DNA of 41,063 bases from Magnetococcales bacterium (lineage in GTDB: Bacteria > Pseudomonadota > Magnetococcia > Magnetococcales > Magnetaquicoccaceae). The stretch's first letter is position 1. Each line of letters begins with the position of its first letter. The stretch spans positions 1-41,063 of the forward strand of contig JADGAY010000011.1 of assembly GCA_015231775.1 (NCBI GenBank), written 5' to 3'. Shown piece by piece: positions 16,145 through 24,652 of the stretch. The position numbers were made by a program, and so were the translations under genes. Under the pieces are notes generated by a model. That model was not told the origin of the DNA, ran no database searches, and saw only the letters and a list, made by a program, of their open reading frames with translations.

Positions 16145-18559
16145 ATGATGATTCAGAAAGTCCGTTGTCTGACGTTGGCCGCGCTGTTCGCGTTGCCGGG
16201 ATTGGCCATGGCCGTCGAGGGGGGGGAGTCCACCACGTCGGGCAAGGGTGAGTCGGTCCGGAAGGAGTCCGGGAGCGTGCTCAAAGAGGTGGTGGTCACC
16301 GCACCGCGTATCGACGAGCAGGGAATCGTGGACGGAACGACACGCTCTGCATCGGATATGACCCCTATCCGTCCGACAACCAGCGATGCCGCATCGCTGT
16401 TGAAAGACATTCCCGGCGTGAGTCTCTACACGGGTGGTGGCGTCTCCTCGCTGCCGGTGGTGCATGGTCTGGGTGATGATCGCTTGAAGACCCAGGTGGA
16501 TGGCATGAATCTGATCTCCGCCTGTCCGAACCACATGAATCCGACCCTCTCCTACATCGATCCCAACAATGTCGAGAGCGTCAAGGTCTACTCAGGCGTG
16601 ACGCCGGTCAGCGTGGGTGGCGACAGCATTGGCGGCACGATCCAGGTTAACTCCAAGGAACCGAAGTTCGCCAAGCCGGGAGCCGGCATGCTGGTTACCG
16701 GACAGGCCGGCACTTTCTATCGCACCAACGGCGATGCCTTGGGCGGCAATCTCGATGCCACGGTCGCCGGGGACAAAGTGAGCCTCTCCTACAACGGTTC
16801 GACCGCGAAATCCGAAAACTATACGGCTGCAAAAGCTTTCCACGATACGGGTAAAATTTCAGCCACCTCTGATCGGGCTGGATTGCAAGGTGACGAGGTG
16901 GGTTCCTCGCGCTACAAGACCGAAAACCACGAAATCGGTTTGGCCGTGAAGCAAGAGAACCATCAGGTTGAGTTGAAACTCGGTTTGCAGCACATTCCCT
17001 ATCAGGACTATCCCAACCAGCGCATGGACATGACCCTGAACGAGAGCGTGCACGGCAATCTGCACTACACCGGCAAATTCAACTGGGGCAATCTGGATGC
17101 GCGGGTCTACGACGAGCATACCCGTCACCGGATGGATTTTGGGCCGAACAAGCAGTTTACCTACGGTACGGCCATCAATGCGACAAGCCTGATTGCTCCC
17201 GGCATGCCGATGTTCACCGATGGCACCAACCTAGGGGCAGAGGTCAAGGGCGAGATCACCCTGTCGGAGCGGGATACGTTGCGGTTGGGTATCGAGGGAT
17301 TGCGCCATCGTCTGGACGACTGGTGGCCGCCGTCACCGGCGACGCTTCCGGCGATTTATACCAATACCTTCGGCGGTGGTAGTGCGACTCCTTACGGCGG
17401 GATGTCGCCGGATACATTCTGGAACATCAACAATGGTCAAAGAGATCGGATCGATCTGTATGCGGAGTGGGAGGCCCGTTGGAATCCGCAATGGACGACG
17501 CAGTTGGGTCTCCGCAGCGACAATGTGATGATGGATACCGGAACGGTACATGGGTATAACAATGGCACTAAAGGGCCCGGTTACGGCGACCCGGCAGATC
17601 CGAACAGTCCTCCTGGGAAATTCAATGCGGCGGATCGGCAGCGCACCGACAACAACATCGATCTGACCGCCTTGTTGCGGTACACGCCGGTTGCCTCTGG
17701 CAGTTACGAAGCCGGTTATGCGCGCAAGTCGCGCTCCCCGAATCTTTACGAGCGCTATGCATGGTCGCCGCACACCATGGCCATGGAGATGATCAACATG
17801 TTCGGGGATGGCAACTTCTACATCGGCAATCTCGACCTGAAGCCGGAGGTGGCCAACACGATCAGTGTGTCCGCCGATTGGCGCGGGGAGGGGACGCACA
17901 AGTGGAATCTCAAGCTCACCCCCTATTTTACCCACATCGAGGATTACATCGATGTGCGGCGTTGTCCGAGGGATGTCTGCACAACGGCGACCGGGGCACT
18001 CGCGACACCCGGAGGGGCGGTGGACAAGTCTTCTCAGGGCGCCACCACGGGTTATGTGTATTTGCAGTACATCAACCAGAGTGCGCAGTTGTATGGATTG
18101 GATGTTTCTGGTCATGTGCTGCTGGCGGAATCCCCGACTTATGGCGCACTGACCCTCAACGGCATGGTGAACTATGTGGTGGGTGAGAATCGCACCACCG
18201 GGGATAACCTCTACAATATCATGCCTCTGAACGGGAAAATGTCGTTGGTGCACCAACGGGATGGCTGGACCGGAACCATCGAGGAGCAGTTGGTCGCGCC
18301 GAAAAATGATGTCTCCCAGACCCGCAACGAGCTCAAGACCTCCGGGTATGGTCTGTTGAATCTGCGTGGAAGCTATGAATGGGAGAAGGTTCGTCTGGAT
18401 CTCGGGGTGGAAAATGTGCTGGATCAATTTTACAATCTGCCATTGGGTGGGGCCTATGTCGGGCAGGGGGCGACCATGACTTCAACCGAGCCGCCATGGG
18501 GCACGCCGGTTCCGGGCATGGGTCGGACCTTCTATACGGGCCTGAGCGTGAAGTTCTGA
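16145..18559 (+). CDS. TonB-dependent outer-membrane receptor, OprC/NosA-like (copper)
   Basis: 804 residues with a signal peptide (about 1-23, ending A-M-A). The K-E-V-V-V-T-A-P TonB box is at 47-54, the plug domain at about 75-185, and the C-terminal 22-strand barrel ends in aromatic Phe (S-V-K-F). The plug holds A-C-P-N-H-M at 126-131, i.e. Cys127-x3-Met131, and a loop carries His328-x-Met330. This CxxxM...HxM set is the copper-binding signature described for Pseudomonas OprC, where the two halves are about 180 residues apart (201 here). No heme FRAP/NPNL or B12 features were seen. The start is ATG 16145 (or 16148) with AGAGGAG upstream. It is followed by a strong terminator, then tonB-exbB-exbD. 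A corrinoid or siderophore receptor is the alternative. Confidence 0.88.
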   Translation: MMIQKVRCLTLAALFALPGLAMAVEGGESTTSGKGESVRKESGSVLKEVVVTAPRIDEQGIVDGTTRSASDMTPIRPTTSDAASLLKDIPGVSLYTGGGVSSLPVVHGLGDDRLKTQVDGMNLISACPNHMNPTLSYIDPNNVESVKVYSGVTPVSVGGDSIGGTIQVNSKEPKFAKPGAGMLVTGQAGTFYRTNGDALGGNLDATVAGDKVSLSYNGSTAKSENYTAAKAFHDTGKISATSDRAGLQGDEVGSSRYKTENHEIGLAVKQENHQVELKLGLQHIPYQDYPNQRMDMTLNESVHGNLHYTGKFNWGNLDARVYDEHTRHRMDFGPNKQFTYGTAINATSLIAPGMPMFTDGTNLGAEVKGEITLSERDTLRLGIEGLRHRLDDWWPPSPATLPAIYTNTFGGGSATPYGGMSPDTFWNINNGQRDRIDLYAEWEARWNPQWTTQLGLRSDNVMMDTGTVHGYNNGTKGPGYGDPADPNSPPGKFNAADRQRTDNNIDLTALLRYTPVASGSYEAGYARKSRSPNLYERYAWSPHTMAMEMINMFGDGNFYIGNLDLKPEVANTISVSADWRGEGTHKWNLKLTPYFTHIEDYIDVRRCPRDVCTTATGALATPGGAVDKSSQGATTGYVYLQYINQSAQLYGLDVSGHVLLAESPTYGALTLNGMVNYVVGENRTTGDNLYNIMPLNGKMSLVHQRDGWTGTIEEQLVAPKNDVSQTRNELKTSGYGLLNLRGSYEWEKVRLDLGVENVLDQFYNLPLGGAYVGQGATMTSTEPPWGTPVPGMGRTFYTGLSVKF

Positions 18560-18617
18560 TTCGGGATGGAAGCGGTGTCTCGTGATGCCGTATTGACATC
18601 ATGCATGGCTAAAGACT

Positions 18618-18650
18618 ACGCTCCCGAGACCATCGGGAGCGTTTGTTTTT
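18618..18650 (+). terminator. rho-independent terminator after the receptor gene
   Basis: A 10-bp perfect stem (ACGCTCCCGA / TCGGGAGCGT) with a 5-nt loop GACCA is followed by TTGTTTTT. It separates receptor transcription from tonB, so the receptor can be expressed without its energy-transducing partners. Confidence 0.93.
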
Positions 18651-18675
18651 AGTGATATAAGGGATTTGGGGGGGT

Positions 18676-19428
18676 ATGACCGGCTCCGTGACAACCGCGT
18701 GCGTCGTGACGAGGGAGGCGGAAGGGCGAGTCTGGCGGGCTTTCGTGCTCTCCCTGCTCGTGCATGGCTTTGTGGTGGCGGGCTTTTGGGCCAGGCCCGC
18801 GTCCCAGCCACGCCTGGAGCGCTCCGAGCTGTTGTTCGAATTGCGGGAGGCGGCGCAACCGGTCGTTTTGCCCGCGCCACCCCCGCCTCCCGAGGAGCCG
18901 CCTCCCAAACCCGAGGAACCGGTGGCCCCGCCACCGCCTCCCCCGCCCAAACCAGAGCCGGAACCGGTGAAACCGCCGCCGCCCAAGGAACCACCGGTTG
19001 CGCGCAAGGTGGTCAAACCGGCGCCGATCGTCCGGCGTGCCGAACCGGTTCCCGCCGAATCGACCGATGTCGCGCCGCTTCCCATGAGCGCCCCACCGGT
19101 GGTCCCCGCGCCGACGGCCAGCGCGCCGGTCGAACCGGTCTATCGTGCCATGGACCTGGGCGCGGCGCTGGCTGGGAATCCTCGTCCCGACTATCCCCGT
19201 TCCGCCCGCCGTCTGGGACAGGAGGGGTTGGTGATGGTGCGGGTGGAGGTGAGTGCCGATGGCCGCGCGGAGCGGGTCGCGTTGCAACAGAGTTCCGGCT
19301 TCGAGGCGTTGGACCAGGCCGCCCTGGATGCGGTGGCACGTTGGCGCTTCGTCGCGGCCAGACGCGCGGGAGTCCCGGTGGCCGCCACCGTGACCGTTCC
19401 CATTCGCTTCGTGTTGCGGGAAGGGTAG
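18676..19428 (+). CDS. tonB: TonB energy-transducing protein
   Basis: 250 residues. An N-terminal membrane anchor (about 20-38, with the functional His in L-L-V-H-G-F) is followed by a long Pro/Glu/Lys-rich periplasmic span (about 65-120) and a C-terminal TonB_C domain with Y-P-x-x-A-R-R (here D-Y-P-R-S-A-R-R), G-x-V-x-V-x-V-x-V layout and A-A-L-D-A-V-A-R-W-R-F. It couples the inner-membrane proton gradient to the outer-membrane receptor. The placement directly after an OprC-like receptor and before exbB/exbD suggests a dedicated TonB. A GC-rich stretch of Gs precedes the ATG rather than a classic ribosome site. Confidence 0.95.
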   Translation: MTGSVTTACVVTREAEGRVWRAFVLSLLVHGFVVAGFWARPASQPRLERSELLFELREAAQPVVLPAPPPPPEEPPPKPEEPVAPPPPPPPKPEPEPVKPPPPKEPPVARKVVKPAPIVRRAEPVPAESTDVAPLPMSAPPVVPAPTASAPVEPVYRAMDLGAALAGNPRPDYPRSARRLGQEGLVMVRVEVSADGRAERVALQQSSGFEALDQAALDAVARWRFVAARRAGVPVAATVTVPIRFVLREG

Positions 19429-19481
19429 TGTCGATGTCACAATAGGGGGCTTTTTTTGTCAGCGACAATCCAAACAAGGGG

Positions 19482-20099
19482 ATGACATTGAACGAATCGG
19501 TCTCCTGGCTGGCGTGGTGGGTCCATGCCGATGGGGTGGTAAAGGGGATTTTTCTGCTGCTGATCGCCCTGTCGATCGGCGGCTGGACGATCATTTTGCA
19601 CAAGTGGAGCCGCTTTCAGGGACTGCTCAAACGCGAGCGACGCGTGCGTCTCGCCCTGGAAGCGGGTGAGGGGGGCTCTGCCTTCGAATCGTTGCTCGGC
19701 GCCTATCTACCCGACTCACGGAATGGCACGGCGCTGGGTGAGGCACGGTTGGCCCTGGCGGTGCGCGAGGCGCGGATCGAACTGGAGAGCGGTCTGACCT
19801 TTCTGGCCTCCATCGGGGTCTCCACCCCCTTCATCGGCCTGCTCGGCACGGTCTGGGGGATCATGCACGCCCTGGCCGGCCTGGGGCATGGCTCGGCCCT
19901 GTCGCTGGATCTCGTGGCCGGCCCGGTGGCCGAGGCGCTGGTCGCCACCGCCGCTGGCCTGTTCGCCGCCATTCCGGCGGCGGTTGGCTACAACATGCTG
20001 GTGCGACGGTTGCGGCGCTTGATGACCCTGGCCGAGGGGAATCTCTTGCGTCTGGCGGCGTTGCGCCAAGGAGACGGACGTGGCCGGCTGGCTGAGTGA
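19482..20099 (+). CDS. exbB: ExbB proton-channel subunit (MotA/TolQ/ExbB family)
   Basis: 205 residues, three TM helices: about 18-40, then the pair at about 105-130 and 145-170. The family core is S-T-P-F-I-G-L-L-G-T-V-W-G-I-M, followed by A-E-A-L-V-A-T-A-A-G-L-F-A-A-I-P-A. It forms the pentameric channel around the ExbD dimer. The ribosome site AAGGGG directly abuts the ATG at 19482; the TTG at 19488 has a normal 6-nt spacing and may be the true start, which would remove only two residues. The 3' end overlaps exbD by 20 bp. Confidence 0.94.
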   Translation: MTLNESVSWLAWWVHADGVVKGIFLLLIALSIGGWTIILHKWSRFQGLLKRERRVRLALEAGEGGSAFESLLGAYLPDSRNGTALGEARLALAVREARIELESGLTFLASIGVSTPFIGLLGTVWGIMHALAGLGHGSALSLDLVAGPVAEALVATAAGLFAAIPAAVGYNMLVRRLRRLMTLAEGNLLRLAALRQGDGRGRLAE

Positions 20100-20490
20100 T
20101 GCGGAGGGCGAGGATCGCCCGCTTTCGGAGATCAACGTCACCCCCTTGGTGGATGTGATGCTGGTGTTGCTGGTGATCTTCATCATCCTGGCACCGGTGA
20201 TGGCCAACTCCCTCAAGGTGGCTCTTCCCAAGGCAAGCGGCGAAATGGCCGCCGCCCAGACCCCGGTGATCATCCTCCTGGAGGCCGATGGCACCATGCG
20301 ACTGGGTGAGCGCGCCATCGACCGGGAGGCGCTTGCCGCCCATCTCAAAGAGGCCGCCGCCCGCGATCCGGAGTTGCTGCTGCGCATCGATGCCGATGGC
20401 GCCACCGCCTATCAGAAACTGGCCGAGCTGCTCTCCCTGGTGCAGGAGCAGGGGATTCGCCGCATCGCCTTCACCACCCTGCGACCCTGA
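20080..20490 (+). CDS. exbD: ExbD/TolR proton-channel subunit
   Basis: 136 residues: a short cytoplasmic tail with E-I-N-V-T-P-L-V-D-V-M-L-V-L-L, in which the Asp is the essential protonatable residue inside the single TM helix, then a periplasmic domain that binds TonB. GTG start with AAGGAG 6-11 nt upstream, overlapping exbB. Stop at 20490 ends the tonB-exbB-exbD unit. Confidence 0.95.
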   Translation: MAGWLSDAEGEDRPLSEINVTPLVDVMLVLLVIFIILAPVMANSLKVALPKASGEMAAAQTPVIILLEADGTMRLGERAIDREALAAHLKEAAARDPELLLRIDADGATAYQKLAELLSLVQEQGIRRIAFTTLRP

Positions 20491-20560
20491 AGCATGCGCT
20501 TTTTGGTTGCAATTTGGTGGGATATCCAGGATAAAGGAAAACCTTGGAAAGAATGATTTA

Positions 20561-20574
20561 ATGAACCGGTTCAT
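20561..20574. promoter_or_regulatory. 14-bp perfect palindrome, probable HicB operator
   Basis: ATGAACCGGTTCAT lies 23 nt before the hicB ATG. HicB antitoxins repress their own operon through palindromes near the promoter, so this is the natural candidate; binding is inferred. Confidence 0.5.
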
Positions 20575-20597
20575 GTTTGAATTGGAGTCGCGTCCAG

Positions 20598-20807
20598 ATG
20601 CAAACCTATACCGCGGTAACCAAACAGGTGGATGGCTGGTGGATCGGCTGGATCGAGGAGGTGGCTGGAGTCAATGCTCAGGAGAGCACGCGTGAAGCCT
20701 TGCTCGAATCCTTGGCCGTGACGCTCAAGGAGGCTATTGAGATGAATCGGCGAGATGCCCTGTCCATGGTAGGTTCAGAGTATTTTGAGGAGCGTATGGC
20801 GTTGTGA
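20598..20807 (+). CDS. hicB: HicB-family antitoxin
   Basis: 69 residues. The segment V-D-G-W-W-I-G-W-I-E-E-V-A-G-V-N-A-Q-E-S-T-R is the diagnostic HicB strand pattern (partial RNase-H fold), followed by the helix E-A-L-L-E-S-L-A-V-T-L-K-E-A-I-E-M-N-R-R. Antitoxins of this type bind and block the HicA mRNA interferase. The ATG at 20598 fits the known family N-terminus; a TTG at 20577 is in frame but less likely. The stop overlaps the hicA GTG by four bases (GTGA). Confidence 0.88.
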   Translation: MQTYTAVTKQVDGWWIGWIEEVAGVNAQESTREALLESLAVTLKEAIEMNRRDALSMVGSEYFEERMAL

Positions 20808-20998
20808 AACGTCGAGAGTAGATGCGGTACCTGGTCGCACAAGGTTGTGAATTGGTGCGGGAAGGTGGCAATCACTCTTGGTGGAGAAATCCGTTTGATA
20901 ACCGTCGGACGGCCATTCCAAGGCATCAGGAGATTCCGGATTTGATGGCGAGGAAAATTTGTCGTGATCTTGGCGTCGAAGATATCAAGGTGCATTGA
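20804..20998 (+). pseudogene. hicA: HicA toxin interrupted by an amber codon at position 6
   Basis: Reading from the GTG that overlaps the hicB stop gives K-R-R-E, then TAG (20819-20821), then M-R-Y-L-V-A-Q-G-C-E-L-V-R-E-G-G-N-H-S-W-W and the rest of a full HicA dsRBD-fold domain, including the catalytic His in G-G-N-H-S, ending at 20998. Family members have Leu or Val at the TAG position (K-R-R-E-L), so a single TTG-to-TAG change explains it. Translation could restart at ATG 20822, giving 58 residues that lack half of helix 1. The pair is therefore either a disarmed toxin with an intact antitoxin, or a toxin made at low level by restart or readthrough. Confidence 0.8.
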
Positions 20999-21029
20999 GC
21001 CCTGTTTGCCGGAATAAGTGGAGCCGTGA

Positions 21030-21134
21030 ATGAGTACGTTCTGGATTGTGGGTATTATCTTTAACGTAACTTTGACAGGATTGGCCATCTATTGGCTCTG
21101 GAGCAACCGCGCCAAGGACGATACCAAGAAGTAA
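21030..21134 (+). CDS. 34-residue single-TM microprotein
   Basis: M-S-T-F-W-I-V-G-I-I-F-N then more hydrophobic residues to W-L-W-S-N, ending in the charged tail R-A-K-D-D-T-K-K. It has a very good ribosome site (GGAG, 7-10 nt before ATG) and lies 61 nt before the SafE-type gene on the same strand. The one-helix-plus-charged-tail design is that of small oxidase subunits or assembly peptides (CcoQ, CcoS, CydX types), but no family signature is present. The function is unknown; a link to respiratory membrane biogenesis is inferred only from neighbours. Confidence 0.6.
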   Translation: MSTFWIVGIIFNVTLTGLAIYWLWSNRAKDDTKK

Positions 21135-21141
21135 ACAGGTC

Positions 21142-21165
21142 GGATGGGGGGAGAACGCCCCATCC
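21142..21165 (+). other. 8-bp GC-rich hairpin in the leader of the SafE-type gene
   Basis: Arms GGATGGGG and CCCCATCC with an 8-nt loop, starting 7 nt after the microprotein stop and ending 30 nt before the next ATG. No T-run follows, so it is not a simple terminator; it may stabilise the upstream transcript or affect translation. Confidence 0.35.
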
Positions 21166-21195
21166 CTCCCGTGTGGCACGCCTGAAACCTGTTTC

Positions 21196-21978
21196 ATGGC
21201 CTGTTCCGCCCCGTCCGTCGCACCCGATGGAACCTTTGTGGATAACTTCTCTCTGCTGATCCCCCTGCTTCTGGCCCTCTCCAGCCTGCTGCACTGCCTG
21301 GGTATGTGCGGCGGCATCGTTGGGGCGATGTCGTATCACCTCTCCGCGAGTTTCGGGAGTCAGAACCGTCCTGTCTGGCCCTTTCTCGTCGCCGCCAACC
21401 TGGGACGACTCACCAGCTATACCCTGGCCGGGGCCCTGGTGGCAGTCTTTGGCAACACCCTCTTCGAAACCCTCTCCCCCGAATACGGTCATACCCTGCT
21501 CCAGGGGTTCGCTGCGCTGATTCTGATCGGGAATGGTCTGTTTCTGATGGGACGCTTGCCGGAGATGCATCGACTGGAGCGACTGGGCGGCCTGTTGTGG
21601 AACGTACTCGAACCACTGGCGCGGCGCTTCATGACCCCACGGACCCTCGGTCAAGCCTTCCTGTTTGGGGTGGTGTGGGGATGGTTCCCCTGTTCCCTGG
21701 TCTACGGTGCGCTGCTGTGGAGCAGTGGCACCTGTTCCGGTCCGTCGGGGGCCGGCATGATGCTGCTCTTCGGTCTGGGGACCATGCCGGTGATGCTCTC
21801 CGCCGGTTGGTTCGCCGGTTCCTTGGTGCGGTTTGGGGGGATCTCCCGTCTGGGACGCATCATCGCGGTGCTTCTGCTCGCCATCGGAATTTTGAACTTG
21901 CTTTTACTTGGCTGGAAAGTGCATAATCATCATGGACATGAATTCTCAAACCTGATTAACGGTCTTTTGGCGCCATGA
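21196..21978 (+). CDS. SafE/DsbD-like membrane protein (TauE/SafE annotation, PF13386 type)
   Basis: 260 residues with about six TM helices. Paired motifs H-C-L-G-M-C-G-G (33-40) and [11 protein letters not shown] (161-171) are the GMCGG/PCGLVY signature of the DsbD_2-type family, usually annotated 'sulfite exporter TauE/SafE'. Members are frequently found with cbb3 oxidase assembly genes and are suspected in copper or thiol handling. The Cys38/Cys166 pair may be membrane-embedded redox or metal ligands. The C-terminus has H-N-H-H-G-H, a further potential metal site. The stop overlaps the sigma-54 activator start (ATGA). No strong ribosome site precedes the ATG; a GTG at 21238 is possible. 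Confidence 0.85.
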   Translation: MACSAPSVAPDGTFVDNFSLLIPLLLALSSLLHCLGMCGGIVGAMSYHLSASFGSQNRPVWPFLVAANLGRLTSYTLAGALVAVFGNTLFETLSPEYGHTLLQGFAALILIGNGLFLMGRLPEMHRLERLGGLLWNVLEPLARRFMTPRTLGQAFLFGVVWGWFPCSLVYGALLWSSGTCSGPSGAGMMLLFGLGTMPVMLSAGWFAGSLVRFGGISRLGRIIAVLLLAIGILNLLLLGWKVHNHHGHEFSNLINGLLAP

Positions 21979-22967
21979 GATCCTCCTCCCGCATCGATCA
22001 GATGGGCAACTCTCCGGCCTTCGTGGCCGTTCTGCGCGCCTCGCGGTTGGTGGCGATCACCCATGCCACGGTGTTGATCCAGGGGGAATCCGGGGTTGGC
22101 AAGGAGCTTCTGGCCCGCTCGATCCACGATTCCAGCCCCAGAACCAAAGGGCCGTTCATCCCGGTCAATTGTGCCGCCCTCTCCGAATCCCTGGTGGAGA
22201 GCGAACTCTTCGGACATGCCAAGGGTGCCTTCACCGGTGCCCTCACCGAGCGGGTCGGTCGGATCGCCGCTGCCCATGGCGGCACGCTGTTTCTGGATGA
22301 GATCGGCGACATGCCACTCTCCATACAGGCGAAAATGTTGCGTTTCCTCGAGAATGGCGAGTGCCAGCCCCTTGGACAGGAACAGCCCAGGAAGGTCGAT
22401 GTGCGCGTTATCGCCGCCACCAATCGGGATCTGGGCGACTTGGTGACCACCGGACGGTTTCGTCAGGATCTCTACTACCGCCTTCAGGTCGTGCCGTTGA
22501 GCCTGCCGTCGCTGCGCGAACGCGGTCAGGATATCGAACTGCTCGCTTCCGCCTTTCTCGAGAGTTTCGCCAGACAACAGGGTGTGACCCAGCCGATTTT
22601 CACCAATTCGGCCCTGGAATGGTTGCGCAGTTACCCGTGGCCGGGCAATATCCGCGAACTGCGCAATCTCTGCGAGCGCGCCGTGATTTTTCAGGCTGGA
22701 CAACGGTTGGACGAACGCTTCGTCCAGGCCCAACTCCACCCGCATGCCACCCGTCCAAACCTGGGCCAGGTGGGGCATCCCGAAGGTGTTCCCGCCACCG
22801 GCGAGGTGGCATTACCCCACGGCGGCATCAGTCTCGACACCCTGGAGCGCGACATGATCCGCGCCGCGCTTTTCAAGACCAACGGCAACCGTACCCACGC
22901 GGCCCGCCTCCTCGATGTCAGCCGCGATACCCTGCTCTATCGGATGAAGAAACACGCCCTGCGCTGA
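21975..22967 (+). CDS. sigma-54-dependent transcriptional activator lacking a sensor domain
   Basis: 330 residues: AAA+ domain with Walker A G-E-S-G-V-G-K-E (37-44), sigma-54-contacting G-A-F-T-G-A (84-89), Walker B T-L-F-L-D-E-I (104-110) and R-finger region, then a C-terminal Fis-type helix-turn-helix ([16 protein letters not shown]). Only about 30 residues precede the AAA+ core, so there is no receiver, GAF or PAS domain. As with PspF, control must come from a partner protein or from expression level. It is translationally coupled to the SafE-type gene. Target promoters would carry GG-N10-GC elements. Confidence 0.93.
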   Translation: MRSSSRIDQMGNSPAFVAVLRASRLVAITHATVLIQGESGVGKELLARSIHDSSPRTKGPFIPVNCAALSESLVESELFGHAKGAFTGALTERVGRIAAAHGGTLFLDEIGDMPLSIQAKMLRFLENGECQPLGQEQPRKVDVRVIAATNRDLGDLVTTGRFRQDLYYRLQVVPLSLPSLRERGQDIELLASAFLESFARQQGVTQPIFTNSALEWLRSYPWPGNIRELRNLCERAVIFQAGQRLDERFVQAQLHPHATRPNLGQVGHPEGVPATGEVALPHGGISLDTLERDMIRAALFKTNGNRTHAARLLDVSRDTLLYRMKKHALR

Positions 22968-23079
22968 TGGAATCGACAGACGGTTTCTCCCCTCTGCTCG
23001 TCCAGACAGCTCGCATGGATGATCTGACACGCGAGAGCTCCTTCCACGCCGTCATGCCCTCGTGAAGCCGACATCCGCC

Positions 23080-24567
23080 ATGCGCGTCCTCTTTGTCTAT
23101 CCCAACGTCACACGACCCAGAACCCCACAGATGGGATTGCTGGCCCTCGGCTCCTACCTTATCCATCATGGCGTCGAGGTCGCCATCTGCGACCTGACCT
23201 TTGTCGAGGCGACCCGTTTTCTCGATTATATCCTTGCCGATATCGCCCGTCATAAACCGGATCTCCTCGGATTCTCGATCCGGACCATGGAGTTCCCGGT
23301 GGTGCGGGAACTTCTCAAGGAGATCCGGAACCGTCACCCCGATTTGCTGATCATTGCCGGCGGACATCACGCCACCTTGGTGCCAAATGATCTGGTTGGT
23401 CTGGTGGATTTTGGGGTGGCGGGCGATGGCGAGGAGGTCTGTCTGGAGATTGTCCAGGCGTTGGCAGATGGAAGACGCGCCCATCTGCATGAAATACAAA
23501 GTCTTTTCTATCTTCGCGATGAGACCCTGATCCGCAACCCCCTGCGGGCGATGTTTGATCTGGCCAACGCGCCGCTCCCCCGCTTCGAGCTGTTCGACGA
23601 ACGCCACTACCGGGAACACTCCTTTTTGCGCCTCGTGCCGGGTGCTTCGGTGTGCGGGGTGTTCGAGGGGAGTCGCGGCTGTCCGTATCAATGTACCTAT
23701 TGCAGCAATGCCGCGCTCATGGATCTCAACAAGCAGGGGGGCAGGTGGCGACGGGAAAAGGATGTCGGCCAGTTGCGCCGGGAGATCGACCATTTTCGCG
23801 CCCGGTATGGACTGGATATGATCTACTTCGTGGATGAGGTGATCATGACCTCGGATGCCCGTACCCTGGCGCTCAAGGAGGGGCTGGAGGATCTGCGCAC
23901 GCCGTTCATCTTCATGGAGCGACCGGAGTTGATCCGTGAGACGCGCGTGGCCCACATCAAGGCCGCGGGGGCCTACTCCTGCTCCATCGGCATCGAGAGC
24001 GGCGATGAGACCTTCCGTCAGCAGCTTCTCAAACGGCGCATGAGCGATGACAAGATCAAGAAGAGCTTCGACCTCATGCACCAGCACGGTATCCATACCC
24101 ATGCCTTCATCATGATGGGACTGCCGGGGCAGGAGGAGGAGGTGATGCGCGAGAGCGTGCGGTTGTTGCAGGAGATCCAGCCGACCACGGCCCAGGCGAC
24201 CACCTTCTACCCGTTGCCGGCCACTGAACTGCGCGATGAGACGGTGCGACAGGGGCTCCTCGACCCGGACAATCAGCCCAACACCTATTACGCGTTGTCG
24301 GCCCTGGCCTATCCCTTGGCCTTCAAGAAGAAGATCAAGATGTACGCCGACATGGTCAACCTGTCACTCTGGAAACGTTCGCCCATCCAGGATGTGACGG
24401 TCTGGTTGTGCATGCGCTGGTCGTTTCTCTTTCCGCTGGTCGATTGGTACATGAACAGTCCGGCGGGATACAGGCGCTATCGTTCGATCCGCGCCATGAG
24501 CTGGACGCAAATCGGGCGCAAAATTCTACAAAAATTGGGTTTCTCAGCGGTTGTGAAGAGCAGGTGA
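23080..24567 (+). CDS. B12-binding-type radical SAM enzyme
   Basis: 495 residues. An N-terminal cobalamin-binding-like Rossmann domain (about 1-150, without the D-x-H-x-x-G motif) is followed by a radical SAM core with C-P-Y-Q-C-T-Y-C (Cys201, Cys205, Cys208) binding the [4Fe-4S] cluster and a GIESGD strand typical of this class. The C-terminal ~120 residues are basic and aromatic, possibly membrane-associated. Such enzymes methylate or rearrange unreactive carbons in tetrapyrrole, hopanoid or natural-product pathways; the substrate cannot be read here. The start is ATG 23080 (M-R-V-L-F-V-Y-P); GTG 23062 is in frame. There is a 112-nt gap from the regulator. Confidence 0.88.
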   Translation: MRVLFVYPNVTRPRTPQMGLLALGSYLIHHGVEVAICDLTFVEATRFLDYILADIARHKPDLLGFSIRTMEFPVVRELLKEIRNRHPDLLIIAGGHHATLVPNDLVGLVDFGVAGDGEEVCLEIVQALADGRRAHLHEIQSLFYLRDETLIRNPLRAMFDLANAPLPRFELFDERHYREHSFLRLVPGASVCGVFEGSRGCPYQCTYCSNAALMDLNKQGGRWRREKDVGQLRREIDHFRARYGLDMIYFVDEVIMTSDARTLALKEGLEDLRTPFIFMERPELIRETRVAHIKAAGAYSCSIGIESGDETFRQQLLKRRMSDDKIKKSFDLMHQHGIHTHAFIMMGLPGQEEEVMRESVRLLQEIQPTTAQATTFYPLPATELRDETVRQGLLDPDNQPNTYYALSALAYPLAFKKKIKMYADMVNLSLWKRSPIQDVTVWLCMRWSFLFPLVDWYMNSPAGYRRYRSIRAMSWTQIGRKILQKLGFSAVVKSR

Positions 24568-24652
24568 CATTGCGGGAGAGACGGCGGATCCGTGGGTGTT
24601 GACCGCTTACGGATCCCCGGTTTCAGGGGCGCGGATACCCGCGCGGCGCTTT

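Noticed and set aside
21030-21134. Calling the 34-residue microprotein CcoQ
   Set aside because: A better CcoQ candidate exists at 36693-36848 with the right head, helix and tail.
24586-24616. Terminator after the radical SAM gene
   Set aside because: GGATCCGT/ACGGATCC arms can pair but the loop is 15 nt and no T-run follows.
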